NCBI GenBank assembly: GCA_036365515.1
Contig: CM070876.1
Coordinates: 108,093,310 to 108,157,309, forward strand
Direction of reading: 5' to 3'
Source of the DNA: Torymus aiolomorphi
Taxonomy: Eukaryota; Arthropoda; Insecta; Hymenoptera; Torymidae
DNA: 64,000 nucleotides
The notes under the pieces were generated by a model. The model had not been told where the DNA came from, did no database searches, and was given only the letters and a program-made list of their open reading frames with translations. This document shows, piece by piece, positions 12,000 to 24,025 of the stretch (position 1 is its first letter; each line of letters begins with the position of its first letter). Position numbers and translations under genes: made by a program.

Positions 12000-13260
12000 C
12001 AGACGTAGCCTGGTCGCTACCACCGAGGGACCCTTCAGCGGAGCGTACCTTGCCGGCGGCCAACGCAGTTAGCCAGAGAAATGTGCAGCCTCGGACGACG
12101 GCTAAGCGATGCGATTTACCTCGTAAGATCGCGCTATTAGTTAGGCCAGGAAAGCGTGCTAGTGAAGGTCGGCCGAAGAAGAAGAAGCCCGCACCTATCG
12201 ACGCTGGGCAGATTAGCCCACATCGAAACCGAGCGTCTAAACTGTGCTAACTGTTCCGTCCAAAAGGTGCCGTCCTTACTAATCTGTGTCCGTCTTTATT
12301 TTCCAGTCCTCAGTTTCACTCCTCCCCGGGATCGATTTACCTGTTTCAAGACATGCAAGGCCTGACTCCAGAGATAGCGGAGACGGCGAAGAAGGTGATC
12401 TCTGGGTTAATCCAGTGCAACTCTGACCGTCTTCATCGATTTTTCGGAGCTGGTTGTGGAGGGCATCAACGCGGTAACACTGGCACCCCAGCCAGTCGAA
12501 GAGCCCTCTACCGTTATGATCGAGGAGATAGCGATGCCAAAGCCAAAAAGGGGACCTCCGGCGCCGGCCTACGCAAGGGCAGATCCCAGTCCGTTTCGGC
12601 TACCTCGTCCCCAGAAGGAGCAGCGAGAATGCTTTGAGGAATCGCCCCAAGAAGAGGAATCGGTCCGAGTCCCACAAATGGCGCCGGAAGGAAACGCCGG
12701 CGCAGCTCGGGTGGACACGAAAAAAGAGGCGAGCCTTCCGACCCAGGCCCCGAAGAGGGCACCGACCGATGGTGTTGGTGCGGCCTGGATCCCAGTAGAG
12801 TAGGCCTTAAAGGAACCGTGGCATCTTAGCCAGTCCTCGCGCATAGCCGAGGACGCTGCCCTGGCCGCATTGGAGGCTTTGCCAGTGCCATGCTGAGGCC
12901 GACAAGCGACAAGCCGACCAATGGGTCATAATGGCCCAAGGCCGGCCCGAAGAGCTTGCGGCCGCCGCAGAGGCCAGGGCCGCCAGGAAACGCTACGCCG
13001 CCTTTCAGAAGGCGGAGGAGGCTCGCCTGGCACGTGTGTGGGAACGCATAGAAGAGGCCAGGCGAGCAAAGGAAAAGGCGGAGGAGACGGTGCTCCATCT
13101 CCAACAAGAAGAAGAGCGGGCGGCCCGGTAGGAGTTACATGCTAAGGCTCTGCCCCGGTGCTTCATGTGTGGCGAGCTTGGAGTAAAAAAGACTAAGCAC
13201 TGCCCCAACCAAGCTCGTCACAAGGGGCTCCGGACTTTCCCCGGGCCAGCTGAAGATGGG
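12000..13260 (+). pseudogene. ORF downstream of integrase: Ala/Glu coiled coil and degenerate knuckle
   Basis: Between integrase and the 3' LTR is a GC-rich region with fragments in several frames. The clearest, at 12931-13131, is an Ala/Glu/Arg-rich helix (ELAAAAEARAARKRYA, RAKEKAEETV), followed in frame after a TAG by RCFMCGELGVKKTKHCPNQ at about 13160-13210. That motif has the cysteine spacing of a zinc knuckle but lacks the central histidine. I do not recognise the protein. Position suggests a third ORF of the gypsy element or a captured gag segment. Confidence 0.4.
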
Positions 13261-13433
13261 CGAGGCCCCGAGGAGTTTTTCTTTTTGTTGTTATATTTTT
13301 TAATAAAAATAAAAAAGGAAAAAATTCCCTTCTCAAATCTCCTTCCCAAACCTTGTCACCAATCTTACAGGAACGACGACGGTCATGGATGGCAGAGCTG
13401 TGCGCAGTCCTCTAAGCAGGATCTGGCAGGGGG

Positions 13434-13927
13434 TGTAACGCAGACGCCAGTCGCGAAGCTCCCGAACCAAGAGAGCGCGGATAGTGAGAGCGCGCGCAAC
13501 TCCGGCGCAGCCGGAAAGTGGCTTGCACGCTAGCACGCCGCGCGTATCGAATCGGTCTCGCGATGCGTAATATGCCCGTCGTCGAGTCGCGAAGCTGCTA
13601 CGCTTTTTGCTACAGTTTTTCTGCGACTCACGGCAGCCATTTTTGTATTTGCTACCGTGCCAGGCACTTCGTACGACTACTCTATAAAAGTTTTACCGCC
13701 TCCGTGCTTAGGTTTTGATAGATATGCCAGGTGTGTGGAGTGGAGGCGCCGACGCGAGTGCGTGAGAGTAGGAGAGAGAGGGAGAGAGAGGATGAGAGCG
13801 AAACCGCACCACGTGTGCCACGGGAGTAAGCGAGACGGCGAGTGGGAGTCGGCAGCGTACCGACCTGCCGATCCACCAAGCGACTGAGAGAAAGAGAGAG
13901 AGAGACCCAACTTCTCCGGGAGCGACG

Positions 13928-14018
<91 letters not shown>

Positions 14019-14616
14019 GGGAGGGGCGCGAGTGCACCGGCTGCTCCTTCTGCTGTCTTAAGTCTTCTGCTCTTTTCTCGATCTTTTTAATGTAAAATAA
14101 CCCCGTGCAAGCTTTCTCTACCGTATGCGCGCGGGTGCGTGTCAGCTCGCCGTACTTAGCACGATGCACGAAAATAGCAGCTTCGCCGCGCGCCGTATTG
14201 TACGTGCGTTTGAACAATAACGGTCACGCGCAATCTAACATTTGTTATTAACAGCAATTACGTCGTACATATATTTCTCTTACTGTTTTAAAACAGTGTG
14301 AATTCTCGTTAGTCGTCGCGTTGTCATTTACAACGCATCCTTCTCATACCGCCGCCTCTGCGGGAAAACGACTCCGCCGGTTGTTTTCATTTCTGAGTAT
14401 AGCGGCCGCGCGCTTTACTCCTTGAGCGCGCGCTTTTCACTCAGGTATCCAATACGTTATAAAGCGAAGTTCGCGTACAATCCTCGCGTTGTTTTCGGGA
14501 TTTCAGGTGCTCATCGCCGGGCAAGTCATTTTAGTCTGACACCCGCGGCACCGTGTTCTAGGGTATTGCTGGCCTGTGGCTTTTTGAGAATTTCCCCCTG
14601 AAGCCATCCCGTTACA
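13434..14616 (+). repeat. 3' LTR of the gypsy element (1,183 bp)
   Basis: The segment begins TGTAACG and ends CGTTACA, a perfect 7 bp inverted terminus. It is immediately preceded by a purine-rich GGCAGGGGG tract suitable as the plus-strand primer. It contains a TATAAAAG box at 13682-13689 and a long GA tract at about 13920-14020. It follows pol in the correct orientation. The unusual length is partly due to the GA microsatellite. No 5' partner remains in the window. Confidence 0.7.
13682..13689 (+). promoter_or_regulatory. TATA box in the gypsy LTR
   Basis: TATAAAAG lies about 250 bp into the LTR, a reasonable place for the retroelement core promoter. There is no other evidence of activity. 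Confidence 0.4.
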
Positions 14617-15373
14617 ATATATATATTTACTATTATTTTAAATTAAAAATTGAAAATTGATAAAAAAATTTTCATTGTAAATATATTATATACAATGGAA
14701 CAGTGGGATAAATTAAAAACCATAACATAATAATTTTTTTTTGTAAATAATTAAATAGCATGTATTAATGATCGGCAAGAAAAAAAATGTTAATATTAAA
14801 TAAAGATAATTCAGTAAAATAACAAAAATTACCTTAAATTACAGCAATTGAATAATTGAAACCAATATTTATTTTATAAATCTGCTGTATGGTAAAATAT
14901 TCAGTATTTTTACACCTTTTTTAGGATATCTGCTAATGCTATAGGTTATGTCCTTATATGCTTCCTGTTAACAAATAATTCAACATATCACCAACTATCA
15001 ATCATTAACATATCAAACGATAGTTTAGACTAAAAATTTATGAAATAGAGTGATTGTATATACTTACTCAGTCAAAATACTCTGGTCAATATTTCATGCT
15101 TATTGTAATTCAGTATACATCAACTAGACTTTTATACAAATTTTTAATTATTTTCATTTATTAAATTCTACTTATATTCTGCTTCTATATCTGCTTCTGT
15201 ATAATTTATATATAATTACGTTTAATGTTATTGACGGTCTCAATTATGGTATATATAGATACATCTAGACTCATCAGACTTCCCCGTCTCTGATTGGTCA
15301 ACATACAGCAACACAGCACAGCACAGCACAGTTACAGACAATTACAGTAGACAGTGGTCAAACAAACTAAACA

Positions 15374-15533
15374 ATTGAGGGTGTTATCCCATGGTGTTTC
15401 GAAAAATGAAACGGAACCATTTGAGTCCGTGAGTGCGACAGAGAGATTTGTTCCGTGAATGTCTCTCTGGCTCTTGTGGGCTTAAATGGGTCCATCTAAT
15501 TTTTCGGAACATCATGGAATAGCACCCCTAGGC
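15374..15533. repeat. long imperfect hairpin of about 160 nt
   Basis: The arm starting GGGTGTTATCCCATGG is complementary to the arm ending CATCATGGAATAGCACCCC. Pairing continues inward through ACCATTTGAG/CTTAAATGGG and AGAGAGA/TCTCTCT to a short loop near 15450. The fold is close to uninterrupted, with G:U pairs and single mismatches. It could be a small foldback element or a hairpin RNA precursor. Confidence 0.6.
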
Positions 15534-15599
15534 GGATTTCTGCCTATTCTGGAAGAAGAAAAAAGATTGGACCTGTATAGTTGGAGTTGTACCGGTGTA

Positions 15600-15870
15600 A
15601 AAGTCAAGTTCTGTCTGCTAGTTGTAGTTTTGTATAAAAGTCAAAAAGTCAGTCACGTTGCGATAGTTCAGTTGAAAAGTTTTAAGTAATTAGTATTTCT
15701 GCCGTTTTTTTGTAAGAAAGTCATAAAATGACGTGGTGCCAAGTTGAAAAGTTTTATGTAATAAGTAATTCAGCCTTTTTTTCTTTTAAGAAAGTTAAAA
15801 AGTGACGTGCCTTTAAGTTGAAAGTTGATAAGTCTAAGTATATTGTCATTTTGCGTATGAAAGTCAATGT
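15600..15870 (+). repeat. degenerate tandem repeat
   Basis: Roughly 60-95 bp units share AAGTCAAAAAGT, GACGTG and AAGTTGAAAAGTTTTA, with three to four diverged copies. There is no coding frame. Confidence 0.5.
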
Positions 15871-16184
15871 CACGTAATTAACATGGAGAGTTGTAATAAG
15901 GAAAATGTTATAAAGACAGTTAGGTCCGAACTCAGATCTAAAATGACTGAAAATAACTTGAAGAGTCTGCGAAAAAAGAAAAGTACATTGTTATTTATTT
16001 GTTTATTTTCAAATATACGGAAAAAAGATCCATTACAGGTAATTAATTCAAAAAAAAAAAAATGTTATACATCTCAAAACTACAAATAAGGATCTTATAA
16101 AGTTTGTAAAGAGTAAGGCAAATTTTATACACACCTAGTGGGTAGCGTTCGTCTACAAAAACATTTTGCTGATTCTTCTCCTTT

Positions 16185-16185
16185 C

Positions 16186-16237
<52 letters not shown>
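16185..16237. repeat. (CT)n microsatellite
   Basis: Uninterrupted CT dinucleotide run. The Arg/Glu-repeat ORF on the other strand is a translation artefact. Confidence 0.95.
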
Positions 16238-16240
<3 letters not shown>

Positions 16241-17300
16241 ACACCAACTGCCTATCACGACACTCGTCCTCATGCATGCCATCCACCTCCTGTAGGGAGA
16301 AATGCCGTGGGCTTCTTGTGCTAGTTGCGGTGATGTTCAAAGTAGGTCCGAGTAGCGTCAGCAGCAGCCGAAAACGGCCTCTCTTCTACTGTCGCGTCGA
16401 ACCTCACACGGCCTTTCCCTCAGCGCAAGGTTGTCCCCTGCTTACGTTCTGCCGCATTTGCGTGTGCGGTCGACGTGTGCCGAAGCCTGGCTAGCACCGT
16501 GTTTCGTATTCATGTAGCTATGCACTCATAACCGCCCACGCACACGCACTTGCCGTTACTTACAATATATATTTTTTCTAACAAAGAAGTAAACAAACTT
16601 ATCCATTTAATCATAATTATTTTGCAAAATTCTACATTTCATCATATTCTTTTCTCTTTGATGATGATAAGAAAAGAAGATACACTCTAATTATAACCAA
16701 ACAACTTTTACAATATTTCTTGGCAAAGGAAAAAAATAAGAATAAGAATAACAATAATAAACAACTTATATTCCCTGATCCTTCAGCTATTTAGCTATGA
16801 AAGCTACGATATCATTTAGTTATTCAGCTATGTAGCTACGAGCCAGAAGCTCAAAACATTTTTATGCATGGCCGAATCCATTTCAAATCGAACAGCCAGA
16901 GTATGCCTACCACACCGATCATTTTGGAATCAAAGTATTGCAGTTCTTCTCGAAAAATGATTCGATACGTATTTTTTCATTTTTCGATTGCACTAAAATG
17001 ACATCCGGTTGGCAATGTCAAAATTTTTTTACAAAATCCTAACTTTTTGGAAAAATGCATTTTTCTCAAAAACCCCATATTTTTTTATGAAAATTTAGAT
17101 AAAGATAGTGGGTGTTAATACCTACCAAATCGTGTGTGTCAGATATTGTATTTTTCCCATAGAATGAGAAAAAAAAATAAAATACAATAAAATTTTCATT
17201 TATTACGATGGTAGTCAATAATAATCAATATAAACGATTGTTTGTACGTATCTAAGTAATATACATATACACATTCGTACTTACACGCTATAGCTGTTTT

Positions 17301-19470
17301 TCATTTTTTCATTTTCAATTTTCTGTATTTTTTATTTTCATGACTACCTTTGTTTTTATTTGGTTTTGTTAAAACAAAACCAAATAAATAATTTGTTAGT
17401 AAGTTTTCGGCAGTTTTTACTGTACAACAATGTATTTTATTATTACATGTTTGTTTAACCCATAAATAAGTTTTTTGAATTCCAGGATACTTTGGAGTTG
17501 TAAGCAAATCAATATTTTTTGTTTTTCTGAATTGTTCTATTTCAACATTTTGTAAATGTATTATTTTAATTGCATCAGTATATTTTTGAACGTGCTCTAC
17601 GAAATCATTAGCATTTTGAATAGATTTTTCGTGGGACTCTCGAAGATTATGTGAAGTAGCATGATGCTTTGTAAGTCCACCGACACCATCTACAGCTCCT
17701 TTGCCGTGCCCAGTAGTAAAGAACAACCATTTTATATCATATGGTGCTCGTTTTATTTCATATAATTGACAGCGATTTTTAAAGTGGCTATCGGCGCCGT
17801 CTGATATAATGGTAATTTTGTTTATTGAATTACAATAATTTTCTTTTAAGTAAGTTACAATTTTTTCTACTGTTAGCAAAGCATACGCTGAATCATGTTT
17901 TCGGTCATCACTTATGACTGCGAAACATTGTGTAGAATCCCCTTGATAAGACACTGCTGTGAAAATAGAAGTTTGATCATTAACTCAATGATTTCCTTAA
18001 CAGCTTTATTATGAATCACAGCCCAGTTTTCAGCGAAGTCTATTTAAAGAACTAAATAATGTGTCTTTTTTAGCACTTTCTTTTTCTGTTTTTATAGATT
18101 TGCGTTATATATTTTTTACATGCATGTAAGTACTAACCTTCATGGTCCAAACCGAAAGTTCATCTTTAAAAGCAGAAATAGATAGTGTCTTTTTAATCAA
18201 GTTTCTATTATCTCACAAAGCATATGTAATTTCTTCTGTACCTTCTACATCTTGCAGTTTTAAAACATGAAACGTAATTCCCTTAATTCCTGGACATATT
18301 TTACATTCTTGTAAATAACATAAACAAGATGGTTCAGAACACATTGTTGCATTTATTATTTGTGACCGACTTTCATCCAACTCTGTGACGTTACTCGCTC
18401 TAAAATTAATTAAGCTCGTGAGAAATAAATCATAATTTGCGTAATAGATACAGAGACAAACTTCTTTGATGAGGCTCAGTAAGACATATTTTGGTCACAA
18501 ACTATAAAATTTCGATTTTCCAATTCTCAATTCTGGTTTATCATTTTTAAATACTTTATACGTCTCTTTTAAACTTAGAGTAAGAAAACGCTTAACTTTT
18601 TTCTCTTTTTTATTGTTAACTTTAATTGTAACAATGTCACATTTATTAGGACTTTTTCTTGAACAATTAAAATCATCATTTATATAATATTCCATAACAA
18701 TTTTTTCCATGTTTTCATCAATCGGATGACCTGAATATGCATCTGGTTCTGAATAAATTCCTTTTTCTTTAGCAAGATTTCTCGATTTGTTGATCATATA
18801 CATTGCTATTTCTGGAAATAAAGATAAAATTTCATGTTTTGTAAAGGATGAAGGTAGCAAAGTCAGAATTTTTATTTTTTCTGATACCGTAGAACATTTT
18901 TGTAGGGCTAATTCAATATTTTGTACCCATTCCGTACAATGACATAGAGCTGTGATTGATTGATTTGATTCAACAGAACCGTCATAGAGTGTCTTTAACT
19001 TAGCATCGAGGGTACTAGAAAATGTTGAAATTAGTTTTGTTTTCTTTTGGTTTACGTAATTTTCAGTAGATTTTTTACGTATAAGGTTTTTTCTTTTAAG
19101 TGGTGACACAGAGCCTAAACATGATGTACTCATTTCATTATTAAATTCTTCGATGCGTTCTGGCGTACTTGGTAAAAAATCTTCGTCTATATCAACTTCA
19201 ATATCGCCAACTTCATTCTCAGTTGCTACATAGACTACGATATCGGCAAATTCATCGTCAGTGCCATCCACCAATTTTAAAGCAAACATATAACAATTGT
19301 TACATATACTTGTAGACTGTGTCAAAAGTAAATTAGGATACAGACATTTCAATGGATGAACAAGATCATCCAAATGCTTCAATCGTGTTTTATTCGGTAG
19401 ATAGTAGGCTTTCTTATGTCTCCCAAAGAAATTGGGACATTGAATTCTATCTTTGAAAAATACTCAGACA
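17301..19470 (-). pseudogene. transposase-like protein with SDG...HGKG motif region
   Basis: The gene reads right to left. Near the N-terminus, in a shifted frame at about 19436-19383, is QCPNFFGRHKKAYYLPNKT. It continues in the 295-codon frame (19382-18495) with CNNC, an acidic stretch, and HCTEWVQNIELALQKCSTV. After TGA at 18497-18495 the same frame continues PKYVLLSLIKEVCLCIYY, FRASNVTEL and CYLQECKICPGIKGI to a second TGA near 18213. The C-terminal part (17954-17301) has SDGADSHFKN, LFFTTGHGKGAVDGVGG and KHHATSHNLRES. This looks like the RNase H-fold half of a DDE-type transposase known to me only as an uncharacterised family in arthropods and cnidarians. At least two stops and frameshifts make this copy inactive. 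Confidence 0.6.
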
Positions 19471-19695
19471 TAGTGGTTGTTTTAATATAATAGAGATATG
19501 TAATAAATTTCAAAAAAATGTGTATTGTATTAAAAAATACTACAGTTATATATAGCTAAAACCATACAATTATTGGCAAGTGTTCGGCTCAACGTTCGCC
19601 ATCTAGCGCACAAATTTATAAGTACATAATAAGCTCATACAAGCACGCACATATGATTCTGTATATCGTCTATACTGTATATTGCCTACGCGTGT

Positions 19696-19732
19696 GAGTG
19701 TGTGTGTGCGCGCGCGCGCGTGTGTGTGTGTA
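19696..19732. repeat. (GT)n/(GC)n microsatellite
   Basis: Alternating GTGTGT, GCGCGC and GTGTGT run just inside the right inverted repeat of the transposon; potential Z-DNA. Confidence 0.85.
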
Positions 19733-20449
19733 TTACCTTACATATATACAAATATATGTTTATATTGAATTAATAAAATTTTATTGTATTTTATTTTATT
19801 TTTTTTCTCAATCTATGCGCAAAAATACAATATCCGACACACACGATTTGGTAGGTATTAACACCCCCTATCTTCATCTAAATTTTCATAAAAAAACATG
19901 GGGTTTTTGAAATAAATGCATTTTTCCAAAAAGTGCATTTTTAGTAAAAACTGCACAAATTATGCATTTCTTTATTTTTATGCAAATGTCATGCACGACA
20001 TGAAAGAAGGCGCTAATCTGAGTAAGATTGTGTATAGTTTACTCAAAAACTTACAAAACTCGTAAATTCGCAGCTGTTTGAAAATAACCTTGAAAAATAA
20101 AATTTGAAAGTTAGGATTTTGTAAAAAATTTTTGACATTGCCAACCGGATATCATTTTAGTGCAATCGAAAAATGAAAAAATAGATGTCGAATCATTTTT
20201 CGAGAAGAACAGCAATACTTTGATTCCAAAATAATAGGTGTGGTAGGCATACTCTGGCTGTTCGATTTGAGATAGATTCGGCCACACACGTTTTCTACAT
20301 TTTCTACATAACCATACATTTTCTAAGTGGTACGTGATACCGTGATAGGCGAACATTTTTTGCGCATTACACATGCGCACAAGATTCAAATTTTTCAAAA
20401 TTTTCGAGAAATCAGCATGGTCTCGATTCGACGCTTATGAAAAAATCGT

Positions 20450-20935
20450 GGAGAACTCGCTGCAGAATTTCTGCAGGACTTTCTACATGATTTCTGCATA
20501 GCTTCTGCATAATTTCTGAATAACATCTGCAGAGTTCCTGCATAATTTCTGCTGAAACTTCTGCAGAAATTATGCAGAAAGTCTTTAGTAGATATGCAGA
20601 ATGTCCTGCAGAAATTCTGCATGAATTTCCTCATTTTCTGCAGGTCATTTCTGCAGAATTTGTGCAGAGCATTTCTATAGAAAATTTGTAAAAATTATGC
20701 AGGAAAATTTTCGATAAAATGTATACATATTATGCAGAATTTCTGGGCTAACATTTCTGCAGAACTTATGCAGAAATTCTCCATAATTTATCCAGAAGCT
20801 CTCCACAGTTTCTGCAAAAGCTCTTTACAATTTCTGTAGGATTTTTCCACAATTTCTGCAGAATCCATACACTATTCCTGTAGAATCTTATGAATTTATG
20901 CAGAAACTCCTTACAACTTCTTCAAAATTACTTTA
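20450..20935. repeat. palindromic word array CTGCAGAAATT, left arm
   Basis: About 25 diverged copies of TTCTGCAGAAATT and TCTGCATAATTTCTG words cover this interval at the left tip of the giant element. Words centred on CTGCAG are self-complementary. The matching array is at 29500-29945. Confidence 0.8.
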
Positions 20936-21204
20936 ACACGGAAAAATTCGTCTTATGGGATTTTCAATGTTTCATTACAAAGATTTTTGGCCATCGGCCG
21001 CCAAGGAATTAACTTCTAAAAAAGCTCTCCATAGTTACTACAGAAACTATATAAGTTTAGCGGGGACATTTTAGGGAGAATGTATAAGCGCAGCACTACC
21101 TACCCAGTCGATTGATTACTTGTAAACCGCAAAGCTAATTGGTTCATATTTAATATTAAGCAGAAGAGATCTACAAGTAATTAATATGACAGCATATATC
21201 CCAT

Positions 21205-21430
21205 ACGTAAAAAAACCTGTAGGAATTCCTATAAGTTTGCATAGGACTCCTATAGGATTTTCATAAGATTCCTATAAGAAAATCTATAGGAAACAATGCA
21301 TGATTTTTTCTGTAAAATACTGTAGGAATTCCTATAGGATAAATTATAGAAAATCCTATACAGGGATTACAGAAACCGCATTTCAACCTGCGGAAATTCC
21401 TATAGGAAAATCTATAGGCAAAAATGCCTG
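21205..21430. repeat. palindromic word array CCTATAGGAATT, left arm
   Basis: Repeated AGGAATTCCTATAGG and CCTATAGGA words. Both AATT- and TATA-centred palindromes occur. The inverse copy lies at 28960-29200. Confidence 0.8.
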
Positions 21431-21487
21431 ATTTTTATTACCAAAGGTAACAACGGTCTAATAAATTAATCGGACCTCTAAATCTTA

Positions 21488-21850
21488 CCTGGAGAACAGA
21501 GGCAAGGAAGAAGAACATCGTAATTTTTGGTAACTTGCAACCTGAAAAACAAATAGGCCGTATCAGCTAAACAGCATAAGGTATGGAACGCCAGCGTATT
21601 ACCTGAGATGTACTCGATGGCTAATAATGCGACGTCGTATCATCGGAGACAGAAAAGAAGAAGGCCACCGACGGAGAAGATGCCGACGCTCCTATGGTCG
21701 TTGCCGTATAACGCCGGTGCCCTTGCTGTATTGACACTCGTAGATCGCCCCGCTGCTTTTACACGCATAGAAGGAGGTCCCGCGTTATTAAAGTCAAATG
21801 AACAGCTGTGCGCGTCCGAGTTCATCTGTTCCGTATGAGCACGTCGAATA
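21488..21850 (-). other. outward-facing exon-like unit, left arm of giant element
   Basis: On the minus strand a TGTAAAAG (TATA-like) motif lies near 21757, followed by sequence ending CATCTCAG and a GTAATAC donor at 21602. A pyrimidine-rich acceptor CTCTGTTCTCCAG ends at 21489, defining a 114 bp intron-like interval. The right arm holds the same arrangement. A 124-codon ORF (22014-21640) overlaps and is largely conserved between arms, but its substitutions show no clear sign of protein-level constraint. Confidence 0.35.
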
Positions 21851-22016
21851 ATGAAGAGAGTCAGCAGTGCGAGGGGACCAGAACTCGAGCTCGCACAGTT
21901 CTTATATCGGTATCTTTTGTACACGTTGGTAAGCATGCTACGACCATGCAGACAACAGATATACGGGTAACAGGTTAGGCTATGACTCTTGCTTGAATAA
22001 AAATGTTTTGTCATTA

Positions 22017-22047
22017 TACTGCAATATGTTACGTAAAAACATATTGC
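22017..22047. repeat. short perfect-ended hairpin
   Basis: CTGCAATATGTT is followed by a short loop and its complement AACATATTGCAG. The same hairpin is present in the right arm at 28338-28369. Confidence 0.7.
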
Positions 22048-22454
22048 AGTAATAACAGTAAGTAAAACATAATAGCTATGCTTTTAACATTTTTTCTTGA
22101 TAGAAAATTGCTTTTGTATTTTAATTACTGTTACAATATGCCTGCGTATTGAGAAAAACGTTTTATGTTAATAAAAGTGATTTTAGCTAGAGATTTTAGT
22201 AAAAAAAATTTTAGCTTGAGACCAGCCTCGCGCTCCTAACCAAGTCAAATTATCAGTTTTCGTTAATTTTTGACGAAAGACAGCAAACGTAAAAATATAA
22301 ATCAAATTGCTACTTGTGTATTTTAATTTGTTCCATTTTACTCCGCCATTTATTTTGTTTATTGCTTTATTATTTTTTGATGAAAAAAGAATAATGTTAA
22401 TAACACATTTAGTAACGATTTAATTAAGTAACTAAACTTTGGGTTAACTTTTTA

Positions 22455-22790
22455 ACTTTAGAAAGTCTTAAATATTATTTGAAAAATAAAAAATAAAACT
22501 AGAGGAAACGGGCTTTCATTTACCTTTTCAAGAATTAAGAAATGTCGATTTCTTATAAAGTTATGAAAGTTTAAAATAAAGTATCGAAAATGCACTGTTT
22601 GATCCCAAAAATTCACTGTTCCACTGCCTGCGTATTTTGGTCCACTTTCGATGCTCAAATTTAAACTTTCATAACTTTGGAAGGAATAGACATTTTTTAC
22701 TTCTTAAGAAAGAAAATGAAAGCTCATTTTCTCTACTTCTATTTTCTATTTTTGAAATAATATTCAAAACTTTCTAATGTTCAATAGTTA
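22455..22790. repeat. internal palindrome within left arm
   Basis: The sequence around 22455-22600 (TTCATTTACC, ATAAAGTTATGAAAGTTTAAA) is repeated inverted at 22650-22790 (TTTAAACTTTCATAACTTTGG, ATGAAAGCTCATTTTC). Each arm of the giant element therefore contains its own smaller inverted repeat. Confidence 0.7.
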
Positions 22791-23239
22791 CTGTTTTAAG
22801 AAGAGGTATTTTTCAAGACTTTTTTCAAAATAAAGCTAAAAATTTCCAGAACGTTAGTTCTTTTGAGCGTTAGGGTCTAATATTGCAGCTTTCTTCTTAT
22901 AGGTAAAAATTTAGTTAATTTTTCACTTGTAAATACACCTATAAATTTATTATTAAATGGAAATATAGGTAGATTGAAATGTGAAAATATAGCTATATTT
23001 TTTAGCTACAAATAGAGCTATATTTTATTCTCGATTTGACCATATTTTTTAACTGTAAATCAATGTATTAATATGGATTGGATTGTTAATTTCATTTTAT
23101 GCTAATAATAACAAAATTTATAGATCATATCTGTTTAACATAGGTATATTTACTTCGTGTGACGTTTTTCGCACGAGCGAAGCGAGTCATCACGTTCCGC
23201 ACTAGTGTCGAAATGTACTATTTTATAATAGCGCTGAGA

Positions 23240-23430
23240 CACACTCGACATATGAGATTTTTACTATTTGAAATAGCACTTTTTATGACTGTTAAAAAAT
23301 AATAAAAATTACTATTTCAAATAGTAAAATTTGCTACAAAAATAATAAAAATTATTATTTAAAAAGAAAAATTTGCTACGAAAATCATAAAAATTACTGT
23401 TTTAAACAGTAAAAATCCCACATGTCGGGT
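23240..23430. repeat. palindromic word cluster in the central spacer
   Basis: Words such as ACTATTTCAAATAGT and CTGTTTTAAACAG recur, joined by AAAATT. The outer flanks (CACTCGACATATGAGA and CCCACATGTCGGGT) are also partly complementary. It lies at the centre of the giant inverted-repeat element. Confidence 0.6.
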
Positions 23431-23998
23431 ATATCCCAGCGCTATAAAGTAATAAATTTTCTTATAAACACACTGATGTTTACAAATAAATTTTTCTCTG
23501 TGTGGATTTTTTCCTAATTGAATGGTATGTGATAATAATGAAGTATCACTTGTTAATATCATTTGCAAACCATACATATCAAATCATGAAAAGGACAGTT
23601 TGGATAATTTCAAGTCAGGCGTCGTTCATGTCAACACGCTAGTGTACTTATAGTGTGTATGGATGATCTGGGGTACGCCAATAGTATTTAAACCATGTAA
23701 ATAACGGCTCAAATATATATTTGAATATATTTGCAGCAGAAAAGTTCTTTTTAGTTTTAAATAGTAATATTATGTATATAAATATATCTTTTTCAATATA
23801 CCTATGTTAAACAGATATGATCTGTAAAATTTGTTATTATTAGCATAAAATGAAATTAACAATCCAATCCATATTAATACATTAATTTACAGCTAAAAAA
23901 TATGGCCAAATCGAGAATAAAATATAGCTCTATTTGTAGCTAAAAAATATAGCTATATTTTCACCTTTCAATCTACCTATATTTCCATTTAATAATGA

Positions 23999-24011
23999 AT
24001 TTATAGGTGTA
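23999..24011. repeat. target site duplication of the Penelope-like element, left copy
   Basis: ATTTATAGGTGTA precedes the retroelement; ATTTATAGGTATA (27360-27372) follows it, 12 of 13 identical. The uninterrupted left arm of the host element contains this site once, which supports an insertion there. Confidence 0.75.
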
Positions 24012-24025
24012 CACCATCGACCACT

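Larger units (their letters stand above)
14617..16868. other. AT-rich DNA without recognisable genes
   Basis: No supported ORF. The stretch holds an AT-rich block to 15240, a GCACA-repeat patch near 15310, a long hairpin (15374-15533), degenerate tandem repeats (15600-15870), a CT microsatellite (16185-16237) and a GC-richer piece to about 16550. Short ORFs here are chance. Confidence 0.6.
16869..20284 (-). mobile_element. DNA transposon with long terminal inverted repeats
   Basis: The ends are TGGCCGAATC and GATTCGGCCA. The terminal inverted repeats extend about 330 bp on the left (16869-17200) and, with extra internal sequence at 19925-20105, about 520 bp on the right (19760-20284). Shared blocks include CAGAGTATGCCTACCACACC, the CGAGAAGAA/AATGATTCGA segment and the TTAACACCC/GGTAGGTATTA segment. 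A transposase-like gene lies between them on the minus strand. No clear target duplication is visible (flanks TATGCA and CACACG). I could not assign a superfamily. Confidence 0.75.

Noticed and set aside
13708..14217. 169-codon minus-strand ORF over the GA tract
   Set aside because: It lies inside the gypsy LTR and is mostly a Ser-Leu repeat from the microsatellite.
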